The position numbers and the translations under genes are program-made. Below, one piece after another: positions 1 through 14,900 of a stretch of 64,000 bases of DNA. The DNA comes from Atherinomorus stipes. Its lineage: Eukaryota > Chordata > Actinopteri > Atheriniformes > Atherinidae. The notes under the pieces are model-generated. The model did not search any database and was not told the origin of the DNA. It saw only the letters and a list, made by a program, of their open reading frames with translations. Position 1 is the stretch's first letter, and every line of letters starts with the position of its first letter. The stretch covers positions 124,001 to 188,000 of the forward strand of contig JALJCO010010453.1 in assembly GCA_023101725.1 (NCBI GenBank), in the 5' to 3' direction.

Positions 1-105
1 TCTGGAAAGCGGTAATAGTGCGGACTTTATACCATCCTTTATACCATCTGCATTCAGACATGAGTTCCGCTCTTTTACCTCAGAGATGTAGCGGACATGT
101 ACCGG
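1..105 (+). mobile_element. Truncated copy of a 362-bp MITE family
   Basis: The sequence aligns by eye with the left part of the elements at 39542-39903 and 40606-40968, including CTGGAAAGC, GTGCGGACTTT, GCATTCAGACAT, TTCCGCTCTTTTAC and GCGGACATGTACCGG. The left end is cut by the window border and the right half is missing or diverged beyond about 105. Confidence 0.6.
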
Positions 106-803
106 TGTTACAGCGAAACCTGTGACCCATGAAAATCTGTGACCACAGGGGGCGATAGTGAGTTCTTTTCTGTATGACTGTCATGATGGGACAGAAGCAC
201 TGTACAACCCAGGTCACCATTTCTGATGAAATACAGCGGTTAGATCTTGAAAACACCTTTATAAAGGTTTGGGTTGATTATAATCCAGTTAGAGTAAGGT
301 AACACTTTCTGATGGCTATCAGAAATGGTTACCCGAATTGTACTGATTAGTTTTACCTAGGGACCTGTAATAAATAAATTACCCCCCCACATCTGTTTTT
401 TCTGTGGGGCATTTGCATGGGATAACGGAAGTCCGAGAAATTCACAGACATCTAGTGGGCAAGCTCAGTATTGTGTAACAGAGAGCCATTATCATTGTTT
501 TGAGAACTTGCACCATGTCCGCATGTTGTCCAAAATAAACGTTTCTTGCTGCAGGAAAATACCATTAACGGATTTTTTTTATACAAGCCTGTATGTGACT
601 GGTGAAACGGGTGAAAAATCTGTGAACATGAGCTAATTATCTTCAGGCCAAGCACAGCAACGCAGTTTCGCTTGACTTAGCGTTGACACGAGTGACAGGT
701 AGTGTGTCACACTTCCTTCATTCGTAGCTCATATGGACTAAATCTGCACAACCCAACACCAGCGGATTTGGGCCACTGACTGACATTGTGATTGGAGAAT
801 GAG

Positions 804-863
<60 letters not shown>
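804..863 (+). repeat. (GT)n microsatellite
   Basis: About 60 bp of pure GT/TG dinucleotides. It abuts a common fish repeat (864-980). Read in reverse it makes a spurious Thr-His open frame. Confidence 0.95.
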
Positions 864-866
<3 letters not shown>

Positions 867-1860
867 CCATGTTCCGAATTTTTACCATCACCGTGGGGAC
901 GTCTTGACCTTGTGGGGACATTTTCCCGGTCCCCACGGGTACGGACCCCATTTTGAGGGTCAAGATTAGGTTTTACAGATTAAGGTCGCCGGCCAAGCAG
1001 ACTCGGTCCAATTGGGGAGCTGAAAGTTGCAATCTAACATATGACAACATCTGAGCTCAGAGTTTAAGGACTGCCACTGTTTGGGAGTTGTGATTTGATT
1101 TTGTTTTAATATGCCAAATTGTCAAGATATGGATTATTGTTGTTCATACAATTGAGCTAAGCTAGCTAGCAACTGCTAATGTCAGCAGTCACTTGTTGCA
1201 TTAGCAACAGTAAACATCACGTAAGGACTAATGGGCTGTAGAGATGCAGAAGCAAGCTATACTATATATAGATTAGATGCGTTGTATTGTTCCGAATACG
1301 TGACTTTAATAGAGGATGAGTTGAGTGGATGTCAGCAGCTGGTTTATCCGGTCATCTGACCATATTTCCAGGAGAGCTTTCAGCTCTTCGTCTGTCCACG
1401 TCTGTCTTCTCGCAATGTTTGTTTTGGTTTGGAGTGCGCGCTGCACCACATTGCGTTTGCATTGCGTGTAGTGTCACCACTTACATTTGGTCCTGTGTTT
1501 GGTCCGGTTAGCTTCACACTGCATACGAACCGGACCAGGATTCGCTTGCAAGCGAACCAAGACCCACGTTTTCAGGCGGACCAGAGTTTGCTTGTTTGGT
1601 CAGCACCAGAGTTCGGATGGTCTTTCACACCTGTCCAAACGAAGCGGACTATCTGAGGAAACGAACTCTGGTCCGTTTAAGGTGGACCAAACAGCCCTGG
1701 TGTGAAAGCAACCTAAGTTACAATTAGGTTTTGGTTAGGGTTAGGACAAGGGTTAGGTTATGGGTGTTAGCTTTAGGGTAAGGGGCTAGGGAATGCATTA
1801 TGTCAATGGATATACCCCACGGGGATATAAAATCAAAAGTGTGTGTGTGTGTGTGTATGT
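864..1860 (+). repeat. GGTTAGGG-type fish interspersed repeat, split by an insertion
   Basis: The left half (864-983) has the GTGGGGAC motif repeats. The right half (1717-1860) has degenerate GGTTAGGG units, then GGGCTAGGGAATGCATTATGTCAATGG-like sequence, a GGGGATATAAAA box and (GT)n. This order is that of a repeat common in fish genomes. The halves are separated by the element at 984-1713. It is not a telomere, since units are degenerate and few. Confidence 0.55.
984..1713 (-). mobile_element. PIF/Harbinger-like non-autonomous element with Myb-like remnant
   Basis: TAA lies on both sides (981-983 and 1714-1716). The ends start GGTCGC and, in reverse complement, GGTTGCTTTCACACC. On the minus strand, near 1333-1412, the sequence reads QTWTDEELKALLEIWSDD without a stop, a remnant of the Myb/trihelix-like protein carried by Harbinger transposons. 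The right part is rich in GGACC-type inverted motifs. No transposase is present. The left end is much diverged, so that boundary is less sure. Confidence 0.6.
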
Positions 1861-2941
1861 ATGCGCGCGCGCAGCCGGACATCAGCACAAACAAGGTGGA
1901 TGATTATCTGTCATATCAGTTTTCTCTTCAACATATTTAGAGGGAAAACAGAACATGTAGAAACTTGGGGCATCATCTAAAAGAAATGCGAATTACACAG
2001 AAGGAAAAACAAACTGCAGGCTCTTACTTTCAGAGAAAAGACTGGCTAACGGCTAAGCTAGCTAAAAGGTGGTGTTTCAACACAATGACGAGAAGTAAAA
2101 AAGGACCGAATGCTGCTTTCTGTGGAAAAGGACGTCATTCAGAAATCACCTGCCTGCAATAAGATAGTGATCAACCTCTTCAAATAAAGTAGCTCATGTC
2201 TATTCATGTCTCAAAACACACACGTTTTGTTTTTCTTTCTTATAATCCGTTATTTCTATTGGAGCTACTATTTTAAATTTTTCGCCCTGATGTTTGGCTC
2301 AAATGTGTTAAAAAGCAAGTTAGCAATAGCTGAACCCGATTTTGTAGCACAAGTCTGAGTTGACTCCTTTTAAAAAAATTAAATAAATAATTTTTTTACT
2401 ACTCTGTAGGGTTCCAAGTGTGTGAGTGTATGTATGTGTATAAAGGGGAACAGTATTTTCCATCAGTGCACCCCTCTGAATAATAGTGTTTTGTTAAAAA
2501 GGTCCTAGGACTATTGTGATACTGAGTTTATATCTAGTATATTGCGATGGGTAACTATTTATGTTGAAATTTATTCAGTTGGTCTCTATAATGCATGTTA
2601 GCCCACCCACTCAATGTCACCACAAGCCAGCACTGATTATGAATAAAATATAAGTTTATAAGATTTGCTAATAATTCCATGCTGTCTCTATTTAGGCTTT
2701 AGACAGTATCCAAATACTTTAAAATTGAGATTACACTAACCAGACCAATCCATCAAACAAATTAGGTTATCTGTCTGAACTATACAGTTAAGAATGCATC
2801 ACCCTAACTTGATTTGTTTCAATGACACAAGTGATGTCACTCACATGTCTGTTCAAGTATGTCGTCTACAATCACCACACAGCTTCAATCTTTACCAGTC
2901 AAGCTGTGGTGGACTGGATAGTCAGAAATTTACCAGCTCAC

Positions 2942-5900
2942 CTTGCAGCTGCTCATCTCGGAGCCGTCGGATAACTGCTCGGATCATCTTCCTCTCTTCA
3001 TACAAGCTGGCAACACGGAGCTACAAGCAAATATACATAAAAGCTCAGTGAACTCGCAGAATTAAGTGCCTTTGTAAACATTAACTTGATCAATGATATC
3101 TTAATATTCACCATTTTCATGAGCTCATCAATGTCCTGGATTGACTGGAGTTTTTGTGACAGGATGTCCAAGTTTTCACTAGATTCTGATCTGATAAAAA
3201 AAAGAAATAAGAACGTTAAAAACCCATCAATACATAAACACTCAGTATGTCGTCCTCATTTCACAAATATCAAAGTATAAAACCTAGCTTTAAATCGCAG
3301 TCATTTATGCAAATGAAAAAGTTTCCTGGAGAAAACTTGAGAAAAAAAAAAAAAAGTCACTGGAAGAAGTGAAACTCTTAAGATGTTTGAGAGCGATGAC
3401 AAACCACCTGAAAGAGACTGCTCTCATGTTGCTTTTTGTCATGCTCATATTTCTGCATTTCACCACTTGCTTTTGTTGGTGTCTATTACTTATGCTCCTT
3501 TACTTCCCTCATTACACTCACATTTCTACATTTGTAAACTGGAGTTGGAATATTTCAATTACACTCCACCATGCAGAGGCATGGGACAACATTTGGGTGT
3601 GTGCAGTGTACAGACATGTGAAACAGTAGTGATTTCTTTAGCAACTTCAGTGAGGCACGTCTATTGCTTTTGTAACCCAAGTCATCTGAGAGCAGAAGTA
3701 AATGGAAATGATTATGCCCCACCACTGTTCTAAGGAGGATTCAGTGACGGACAGAGCGGCCGTAGAGGGCTGGGTCTACTCCCAACATCAAACAGTTTTA
3801 AATTTTTACTTTGGTCCAAACCAGATGCTGGGATCGCACTATACCCTTGAATTTAAATTAACACCTGTAATGACATTCAGACCAGCTTCTTCTTCGGAGC
3901 TAAAGCTTTCACACAGCCAAGAAAATTCAGACTATCCACAGATGAATTTTTCACTTGATTTTCACTGTTTGCCATTTTTATCATAATGTAAACTTAACAC
4001 AGTCAGGTAGAACTAAATGTGATTGTGTAATGCAGATTATCTTAAAGCAGAAAAAAATGCTAATTTCTAGCTTTCTAGTTTAAATGCTGCAGTTTGACAT
4101 CAGCAGACAGATTTCAGGAAATCTTAAATAAACACGGCCACTCAGGAAAAAGACTGATTGTACCGTGTTTACTTGAAGTCTTAAGTTGGCACAGAGTATT
4201 TTCATCCAATTTTAACAACAATATCAAACAGAAAGCTTACACTAACACAAAATTAATCTTCTTGAATAAGCTTAGACCTGTTCATCTTGTTTCTCATTTG
4301 GTTTGTCAGCGAAAACATGTTTATTTTCAAAATATGTAGAAGCAGTATTGTATTACAGCTGAATTATCAGTTTATCTGCATTCCTCAGCTGAAAGACAGG
4401 TGCTGGGAACTGTTTATTTATAAGCTGGAAATGCTGAGAAGGCTCTGAAAAGAAAATAAATAAATTAAATGATGACTATTCCAATGTGGATCTTCTGAAC
4501 TGAAGACAAACCCTTGCAGGGATTTTAAAATAAGCATGCAAGATAGAAATTTATTGCAGTTCCAGTTTTCTTGTCCCCAGTGATTTCCTGACTTGACTAT
4601 TCCAGACACAGCTGAGGAATGCTGCATCTGGATTTGTACATTGCCATTTACCTGGTTTTGTGCGCTTTGTGACAGATGTGCATGCATGTGGCCTCACCTG
4701 TGCTGGTTCTCTTTGTCTTCCTGCTGATTTAGATTTGTGGGTCGAAATCTCTTGCTGGCCAGGGCGGCCTCCATGTCCTCTATCTCCCTCCTCCTCAGCT
4801 CTCGGATGGCTGAACGGATGAGGCGTCTCTCGTCCAGATCCACTGTTCCATCCAGCTGCACCATAAAGAAAAACAAACAGGGTTTGGAGATGAATACAAG
4901 AGCAAAAGATCACCATCATGCCGATGCCCAAATATTTGGCTTGCAAAGACTGGTCACTTGTCATTCTTACATTTGCATGATGCACCAGATTGGCATGGGA
5001 ACATCTAATGAAATGGTCACAATTATATAAGGTTGTGCACTCAGAAAGAGTTACAGGCTTGTAAGCTGCCATTTCCCACCCCTGTTTACAAGTGAAGGCA
5101 GCTGTTTAACCAGAGACAAAATATCCCAAAACAAACTTAGCAAACAGCTTTCACTGGCCGTGCGATGGCTCCAACTTATTTCTGAATGTGTGGAGCTACT
5201 GGGTCCACAGAGTGGATTGACTGCTTAATAATCAGGGACGACAGATGATCTGAGCTCTCTAATGAGAACAGACAGATCCACCTGAGTGTGGAGCAGAGGA
5301 TGAGAAACAGGCCCAGCAACAGCTGGTGCTCAGCTTTTAGAAACAATTGTGTTCAGCTCTCTTCTGTAGGTCGCCCTATCATTCAGGCATCTTCCTTCAA
5401 ACAGTAGCCAGGCAACAGGAGGCCTCACAGACTCAGCTGTTGAAGTGGTCCACTTAAGAACCTCATTGAGCCATTTAAACACTCTGAGTGACTATTAGTT
5501 AAAAGGTCTCTTTTTCGAAGCAAAAGGAAGCTTAATTAAGGAGCATATAAAAGCACACCTGCAGACAGACACACCATCTCAACAGGCCAAATGCTTTCAT
5601 CTTATAGTGACAGCCCTGAGCATGGGAGGGAAGAGGGAGCCCTCTCCTGTCACATGAGATGGATCTCTCTTTCGGTCCATAGCAGAAACTTGTCATCACA
5701 TGCAGAGATGAGCAGCTCTTCTGAAAGACTGAAGAGCTGCTCAAAAAAAAATTCATGCTCAAACAAATACTTTGTTTCCTGCTGCACCAGTTAAAAGCTG
5801 CCGAGTCGAGACACAAACCTTTGTTTGCCTGCCGTCCGCTGCTAAAGGGAGCAGGACGGGTTGTTAAGCTAAGCCTTAAATGCTGGTAGATTGAAAAGGG

Positions 5901-8900
5901 AGCTGAGGTGCCCTGCAGCTGGGCCCGGAGAGGGATAAAGAGGAGGAGGAGGGTCTTCTCACAAGAGATGAAGGCGGCCAGCAGTTTTGAGGTCTTGCTG
6001 TGGTTTGACAAAATATGCAACTAGAGCAGCACAGGCTCAGAGGGACTCTTCTATATACTGTAATTTGTGGAAATTTAATGTGCTGAGCCGACTGAAAAGA
6101 AAGGGGGAAGAGGAGAAAAAAGTTCTGAGATGGCTGGAAAAAAGGATGAGAAAAGAGGAGAAGAATAAGAAGCCCAGGACAATAATGTGAAAAGAGAGAA
6201 AAATGAAAGGGCAGCTTCACTTGGGTATGCCTAAAAATGGGCAGATGAGAGCTGGGTGGGAAAGGGCCATGCCTTGCACAGGTCATTCCTCACATTCCTG
6301 CTGACTCACAAGGAAAAAAAAAGATGGTAGTGAAATCCAGCAATCATGAACTGGGTTTGGACCCAGTCCAGCACTGAGATGATGACGACCAGGAGCGACA
6401 GTGGCAAGTTTCTGACAGCGAGGACGGAAAAATAATCAGAGGAAATGAGAGCATGTCGTTCTTTCTTCTTTTTTTAAAAAAAAGGATTGGAGTACGTTAT
6501 GCCCACACAGAAAGACACACACTCACATACTAACCAAACACTCGAGAGAGCCATCTATTACCACACAGTCAAGCTCATTGCTGAGTAAATGTCATGATGT
6601 GATTATACAGCTTGTATGCTCACTGCCAAGTTTTAGGGCTGACTGATTTATTTTTCATCACTGAGATAACGGAACAGAACGGCCTCAAGCCTGAGCCTCC
6701 ACTCCAAAACTGTAATGTCTGCTTAGCCTTGCATGAAAGACTGAGTTTTGGCCTGTGTACAGCAGTCTAAAGATAAAAAAAAAAGAATATCACAACAAAG
6801 GAAAGGGCCAAGGACAGTGCTTAAACTCCAAGCATGTGAAAAACCACAAAGCTGTCCAGATCAGTTACAGTAATCTTCTCAAATATAAGCAGAGAGTGGA
6901 ATTAAAGTCCTGATGTGATGATAAGAGATGAAAAAACAATCCCAACGCTCACGTCAGTAATTTCACTTGACCTGTACTCAAAAGTTTGAATCAACCAATC
7001 AGTGGGCAGGTAGGTGTGTGTTTCTGCTTGGATTGGTTGCAACATTTGTGTTGATCCAGCTGGCACAATGCCAACACATGCAAGTAACTATTTCACTGTC
7101 AGAAAAGAGGAAAATAAAAAGTCAAGCAGAAACCCTGCACAGGAAAGTGATGAGGAGTGCAAACAGAACACACCTTAAACTTGAGCGGCTGCCAAGTAAA
7201 ACACAATAACCGTTACAAGAACTAAAGGTGGAAACACACTAACACTTGTCCAGAGACAGAAACCAGTTCATAAAACTCATGACAGTGGCCCTTCACAAAG
7301 AGACTTGTGTTGGGGAAAAAAATAAAAATCACCTTACCCTGCAGACCAGTCGCAAAGGTATTTCTCAAACTGCACATTTTCCAACAACACTGACCAGAGA
7401 GCAGCCGTTACAAGCAGACACGGACCATACACACAGTGTTGCTTGTGCTCCCCAGACGCATGACTCACAAATCACATATAAACAATATGTATCACAAAAT
7501 TCCACTCATCAAGACGTCACCGGGCTGTCAGCACCTTTAATGATGGTGGCAGGGTAGTCACGGTATCGTCTCCCGTATTCTCAGGAAGCCGCTGTCACAC
7601 CTGTTAAAGTTAGCAGGGGTCATCCGACTCACTCAGCGGTGATGTTCAGACACAGGATGAGGTGGAGAAGTTGAAGACAGGAAAGATAAATGTGTGGAAA
7701 TGGGGGGCGCGCGCACCACAATCCTTTAACTGCTTATATTCAAAAACACAAATACAACAGAAAATCATTAGTCAGAAATCTGGCTGACGCAAGGAGCGAC
7801 ATACCAAAACAAAAGAGTAATGATTCACACAAGCTTGCTAAGGCTTGTACTCACTCTGATTCACTTCCTGTCAAGCAACAGCCTTCTACGGAGTAAAAAC
7901 CTAAAAACCATCAAAGGCATCTATCTGAAGCAGCTCCATCAATCAAGGTCAATTAGAGAGCGCTCACGGTTTACCAGTAATCCTGAGCAGCTGGTGGCAC
8001 ACTCCTGAGGACACGAACACCCTCTGAACTCAGTCGCCGCACAAGAGTGACACCGATTTGAATGTGATTTTTAAGCTTCAGAGGTGAGTTTGTGTTATTG
8101 TGCCAAAGTGGAAACAGCATGAGAAGTGGTAGATGCTCAAAGTTCTTCAGGTGGTCATAGCTGAGGTAGTTGCACACATAGGAAAAAAAAAAAAAAAAGA
8201 GTACCTCTGGGAACAGCACTGAAACAGGGTTTAATTAAAACTGTGGATTCAAAAAGAAACAGACCACACAACCAAATTACTGTGGAAACAGACAAACAGC
8301 GTGCTAGTTCATATTTGTCTTAATTACACTGTTCTATTCAACTCCCTTCATTAGAGCATTTATTCATGGGTACACAGAGTGCAGTGTGGTTTAGACTCTA
8401 AATGTCTGAGCATTTTCAGCAACTAAGTGGTTGTAAACTACTTATGATACCCAACCTCTGCCTTCAAAGCTTCACACCATCTCCTGCTCACCGAGCAAAA
8501 AGATTTTTCCATCATCAACTAAGACCACTCTTTTATTTGGAGCAGAGTTATTCTAAAGGTAATATTCAGACTCTTCCTACACACCTGACATATCATTACT
8601 TTGGAAGTTTTGTCTCAGCTGGAATGTCCGGTTTAATCCGGCTAGATATGGATCATTGGCGCAGAGCTCTCCAGTAATGCCCTGTGAGTCTAGGTTCAGA
8701 TTGTTGCTAGATCTCTCATGGGCTTTTGTGGGGAAAATTTATTTATTCCACTCATTCTTAGAAATGTGTGTAGCCCAAACGTGTAGCTGTACTAAGTAGT
8801 TGTGCCTGAGAAAATCTAATCAAGTCATTGTTCCTGCAAGACTAAATCACATCCTAAAGCTAATCGAGAGACCAAATGTCTGTTGCAAAAGGCACACGCT

Positions 8901-11900
8901 GACAACTGTTGGGATACAAGAAGCCAAAGACCTTCTTCATCATTCTGTAAGAGATAAGGTCGACACCTCCTGTGAGACACTCAATGCACTTCTCTTCCTG
9001 GCTGAACCATTGTTTGCCTCTTCTTTACATGCAAATGACTGCAAGTAACAAATACATATTTCCTGTAAGGCTATATAACGGGAAACTCATCTTCTGTAAA
9101 TCAGAGTCCTCATACAGATGCTGTGTGGATCTATGTGACAGCTCTCCTTATGCATAAGTTCTTAATAAACCTGACTGGACTTTCTCATCTGGATCATTGT
9201 CAGAAGTTCTTATTTATTTTTTTCCATGACACTTTAACATTGTTTCCCTAATGATTTATAGCAGGATGCTTTGGACTGTTTTGGACAAATCTCACTAAAA
9301 AAGAGGTTTTCACTTTAGTTTTTTGTCCTTCCATCCTTCCTTCCTTTAGTCCCAAATGGTCTCCCAGATTCTGTCACAGAATAACATCCCGGCATAACAG
9401 TGCTACCACCACGTCTGACAAAAAGACAATCTACATCAATGATTTGAAACTACATGCCTGGTACAGTATCTTAACACACACTAGCAGGAATCAAATGATT
9501 GAAACTGCTTCATTAGATCAGGAGGATTTTGAGCGTCCCATCTCCACTCCACCAGATCCAGTACAGCACAGTACATGTATAGTATCAATACAGAATGACA
9601 CCAGATAGAGAAAAAAAAATCATTTGACGAATAATCCTAAAGCTTTGCAAATGGAGCTACTGGGATGTCAACTGGGATGTTTTAAAAACCCAGTTCTACG
9701 TGCTGTGCAACATGTGTCTGTCTCCAGTTGACTTGTGTAGTGCAGGTCACAAAGGTCAGGTCAAACGTCACAGCTCGTTGTGTGGAGGACATCCAACTTA
9801 ACCTTCCCACACACACCCACCCAGTCCTGTCTGGGAGCACAACGACCCCCTCAGGCCGAGTCCTGACCCTTTGACTCCCAGTGGGTGTGCGTGCACCATT
9901 TTTGTAAAGTAAAGGCTTGTAGTTATAGCAAGTCTGGCCCAGCACCAAGCAGTATGTATAGTTTCTGCCTTTTAAGAAATGTGTGCGAGTGTGTGTATGT
10001 GCATATACATATGTGGGCATGAGTAAGAGGTAGGGGGTACTGTGTTTTTTTCTGCATGAACTAATAATTTCCAGAGGAGGCTAGGGTTAGAGAGCAGCCA
10101 GGCAGCAGATCAGATCAGTGTCTAAAACTCATTTGTGTCAAGCCCACAAAGTGAGTTTGCCCTTATAAGGAGACACGGGACACTTCGTACAGCAGAACTG
10201 AAGTAGATTAGCCGCAACCACTGAAGAAGCTCGACACATTACAGACACAGCAAAACAATCGGGACTGGTTGAGACTCTGAGGATGTTCACACATCTTTTT
10301 AAATCACTCTTAAATTTAAATCTCAAAAAAGGAAGTTTTCTTTGAAGAAAACCTCCAATTCGAGTTGGGTGCCTGTAAATCATTTTCAGCGCCTCAAGAA
10401 AGCAATGCATGCAACTGGCTGTCACACACCCACTGAAGAAAAAAAAAAAAAAGAGGGGAAATATAATCAGGATATGTGAGAGCCCTTCAAGGCACAGGAC
10501 ACCTGGTTTCTCAGAAAAGGGAGTTTCAGTCACCTTTCAGCTGAAAAATTAACAAAGAATCAAACCAAAGCCAAGGTGAAAACACACACACTGAAATTCC
10601 ATTGTATGTGGCTACGAAAAGGAGGGAGTAGCGATGAAATGCATGTGCAAGCGTGTGCTGCTGCACGTGCAGCAAAACTTAACCTCTAATAATCAATGAG
10701 AAGGTAGGACACAGGCATGGAGCAGACATGGGAGAGTAATGTCCCCTTTACACTTGAGGTAGCAGGCATAAAGAACAGACACATGGAGGAATGCATGTGG
10801 GTTGGAGGGGTCTCTGCATCAGCTATGCGCTATAGGGCTGGAATGATACACTGAAGACAGATCTGAACTCTTGTGTTGTGATCTCCGCTCACAGGGCAGG
10901 GCCATGCATTTATGCAGCAGACTTCATTAAGATGGATTAATCTGCACACGTCTGATAGTAATTTGACCACAGGTGCACTAACCATTCAGCTCAGTGTAGG
11001 ACATTAAAGTTACCTTCAATTTTTGCTGCATTGTTGCAAATCACTACAACCCTTTTACATTATTTTCAGCAGCAAACTTTGAAGGTTTTGGCCTCTTTTG
11101 GTTGTCTAGACCCAATCAATTAGTCTCATCTGAGTGAGTTTCTCTTCACTGTGACCTGACCTGCAGGTCTGACGTATTCAGGTCAGTTAAAGCTTGTCCA
11201 GGACAAAAGTGACCCACATTTGGGAGCTGGACTCATGACAAATTTTCACTTTATCCACCGTGGGCAGAAAGCTGTCTTGTTATTTTTCTATAACAAACCT
11301 AACAAACTGAAATTAGTCAGAGTAAAAATCCCTCTATGTAATTAAAAGTATGTCATACATCCAACTTTGTTTAGAAATGTTTTAACGATAAAATCCCAGA
11401 CTTATGGTAAAAGAGATTCAAACGTATTTAGCCATTTATAAAAAAATAAAAAAAAGATCAAAGTACAGAAACATTTCAAGTAAATTTAGATATTTTCTAA
11501 AAAAACGTGTTTAAATGCCAAGATATTCAAATTCTGTGGCTTGAAAAAATGTGCTTGCTGTCCAAGTTAAATTTGTTTCAAAATCACTCCATTTTTTTCC
11601 ACTTCACTGTTTTTAATCCAAAAGTTCTGGGGTCATTAAATCATAGTAAATGATCTCAGTGAGAGGGCTGTCTGCAGCTTTATTTTTCCTCTGTGACCAT
11701 GGGTGAATGATCTGATGCAATATGACAGATTTCAGTAGGAAAAAGTCATCATAAATTAAAAAACATGAAAGACACTGAATACTGCACTTTGGTTGGCCCG
11801 TCAGCAGACACAGCAGGTGTTAGAAAATGAAGAATTCCCTCCAAATATGCGACATGGCTCATGGAACTGAAGCCCTGCATGGAAATCTCATAGTTTAATC

Positions 11901-14900
11901 ATGAAAGAGCCAAAAAAGAAAAAGGAATGTCCAACAGGAAGAAATGAAAAGGAAGAACTCTGGGTCAATATACCTCAGACTTTAGTTACATCCATGACTC
12001 TCTATAATGCTGACTCCACAGTAAGTATAACAATGGGATGGAGTCAGACTGACAAGACGGAGCCAAACACAACTTAACAGATCTGCTGTGTTTATCTCGA
12101 GAATGCCACAACACTAACAACAGTGAGCTGGAAAGCTAAACATCAACATCCGCCTGATGATGTTCAGCAGGCTTCAGGAAATGACTCTTTCCTGAGGGAG
12201 TCAACATAGAAAAAAAAATGCCAAACCTCAATGTTTCTACACTTCTTACAAACTACATCTTCTCTGTTTCCCCCCCCATTTACTAAGTACCATCCTTTCC
12301 CAAGCACATTATTGTATTTCATTTTATTAACTTTTTTTTGGTTTTGTTTTTAAGAACTGGTTTTATTTCAGTATAATGAAAAGTAACCTTAAGTATTTCC
12401 AATTCAGCAAACGGCTGCATGCCATTTCCTGTCAGCTAGTTTTATCTGTAAACAGAGCCGCACCCAAGTTCTCAAAAACACAACTAAAAACTGATGATTG
12501 TGTCACTATGGTACACAAAAGCTTTTAAAACTTTGAGGGTAAATTTTTTCCTCCCCTGAGAGAGAACACTATAATAAGAACATAAGAAGTTTTTTATGTT
12601 AGAGAAATTTAAATACTTTTGTTCATTGTCAGTGGAAATCACTAAACAAAAAGCCACAAAATGATTCTGACATTTGTTAATAGTTGTTCTTCTAGCTGAA
12701 AAGCTAGACATGAGATGGAAATAAAAATAAAAACCTGAAGCAATGAACTTGGGAGAGGATTTACTTGCTGTCCATTTCAAAAGTGCCTGGTGGCAATGAG
12801 GGACAAGAAGAGGGGAAAAAAAAAACAACACACCTACAATCCCTTATCCAGACCTTTTCCACTTGGCAGAATGATGGTCCAGACAGATCAGTCATCTGCT
12901 TCATCACTTATTACACAGACTAAAAGACCAGAGCAGCTGTGACAGCAGACTCATGTCTGATGTTTACAAAGACGGCCTGACCCTCAGTTGACAGCCACAG
13001 AATATACTATTTTAATTTATCCTCTTAACTACAGACTGCATTTGATATTGGCCTTTTGTGAGGCTGTAAATCTTCAGTGTCACTCTAAATATGCCATCAC
13101 TGACTGCACATTTACTTAACTTGAGTTAAGTGTGAGTTTTTCACACACACCAGGGCAACAGAGCAAATCTTTAATGTGTTGGTGCCCTTTTGTTTGAAAT
13201 AAAAGCACACAGTCAACATAATCTACACGCTGCTCTTATTTTCTGCTGATCAATATCTCCAAGAAACCAAAAATGAGTCAACAAGCTGGGAGGAATAAAT
13301 AAACAAAAACAACAAATAAATGAAATTCTTGCCAATATCCAAAGTGTCAATATGTTTAGATCCCTAACTAGCTGCTGATCTATAGCATTATTTTTCTCTT
13401 AACAGTTGTAGAAAACATGTCCCTCCAGTAGTGGAACTAGCTTATTACTTAAAATATTGTTTTGATTGGAAGACAGATGCATAACACAATACTTTTGCAT
13501 GATTTTTTACATTCAGTCACCAACAACAACCAAGACTACAGCACTGAGTCAATGTTGCTCTTTCTATTCATTAGAGTAGAGAAAAAAGAATAATGGCATG
13601 CCTTCTCAAAAGATGACTGCAAGGTGAGTGGATGATAACTGAGGAACACACATTGCAGTAACTTTTGCATACTTTCACATTCAGATACCCGTAACCTTAA
13701 AGGTACAGCAAGTAAAAAATCAAAGGTCAATGGCAGAAAAATGTGATAAATATTTCAAAACTGTGTTTCTATTGATGTGTAATCGATGCACTAGAATGGC
13801 TATCATACGTTCCGTTTCTTAGAATGAGTCATTTATATCTACTTCCTAGGTGGTGCACATATGGAGGCTGCCGTAGTTTTTCCACCATTTTTACTACGGT
13901 GTCCCTGAATGGACAAAACAATGAATGAATGAATCAATGAATGAAAAATACTTTATTTATCCCAGAAGGGAAATTCATTTTTTTGTTTTTTACAACATTT
14001 TTATGAAATAATAACATAATAATAAGTCAGTCAGTCAGTATTGTTCTTTAGGGTGATGGCTGTTGGCGGGGATGAATTTCTGTATCTCTCCATTCTACAG
14101 CGAACCTGACGCAGCCTCCCACTGAACACACTGTTGATTTTTCATTGTGTTGTGGAGAGGATGGGAAGAATCCTCCATCATCTTCATCAGCTTGTGCAGC
14201 ATTCTTTTCTGAACGATCAGCTCCAGCGGCTCCAGAGCTATTACCAGCACAGAACCAGCTTTCTTGATCAGCTTGTTTAGTTTCTTCAAGTCTCTGGTTC
14301 TGATGCTGCAAACCTGATTGCACTTTCCACAACAGACTTGTAGAAGATCTGCAACATCTTGGTGCAGACGTTGAATGATCTCAGCTTCCTTAAGTAGTAG
14401 AGTCTGCTCTGACCTTTCTTGTAGATGTAGTCAGTGTTGCAATGTGTGTGAATAAGAACCCTCTGAACTTTGAAACTGCTGTACCAGCTTTGTTTAATGG
14501 GAGTTAAAGCACTGTTTAGGATCAGTAATGCCTTAAAAGACATTTTTTAAAAAGTTACTCAGATCCACTCACAGATGAAAACATATTTTTGTCTGGGAGA
14601 ATTTTGGCCACTAACAGCCACCATATTTTCACAACAGTGCTGGAATATAAAGTCATTTGAAAGAAAACATCTTTTCTTTCAAATACCCATCTTTACCACT
14701 AGATTTAAAGGTGCATTGCGCAAGTTTGAATGTTAAATACGATTCTTGTCTTTCCTCCACATGCTCTTACAATTCCCTGATGTGTATGAGCTGATCTTTC
14801 TTCACCGCGGTGATCTCGTAATACTGTTTCTGAATACTCAATGTGAGAAATTCGGGTACGAAGTCTCAAGGGGAAGCTTGTGGGGGAGTCTAGCTTCATG

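Noticed and set aside
718..963. 81-codon frame with Thr-His repeats
   Set aside because: It is the CA microsatellite read in one frame.
1720..1790. Telomere-like TTAGGG units
   Set aside because: Few, degenerate, and part of a dispersed fish repeat.
4551..5072. 173-codon minus-strand frame
   Set aside because: It overlaps the true SMTN exon 2 in a different frame and otherwise runs through intron.
5532..6286. Overlapping frames on both strands near 5.5-6.3 kb
   Set aside because: No domain, no splice-supported exon, and located within SMTN intron 1.
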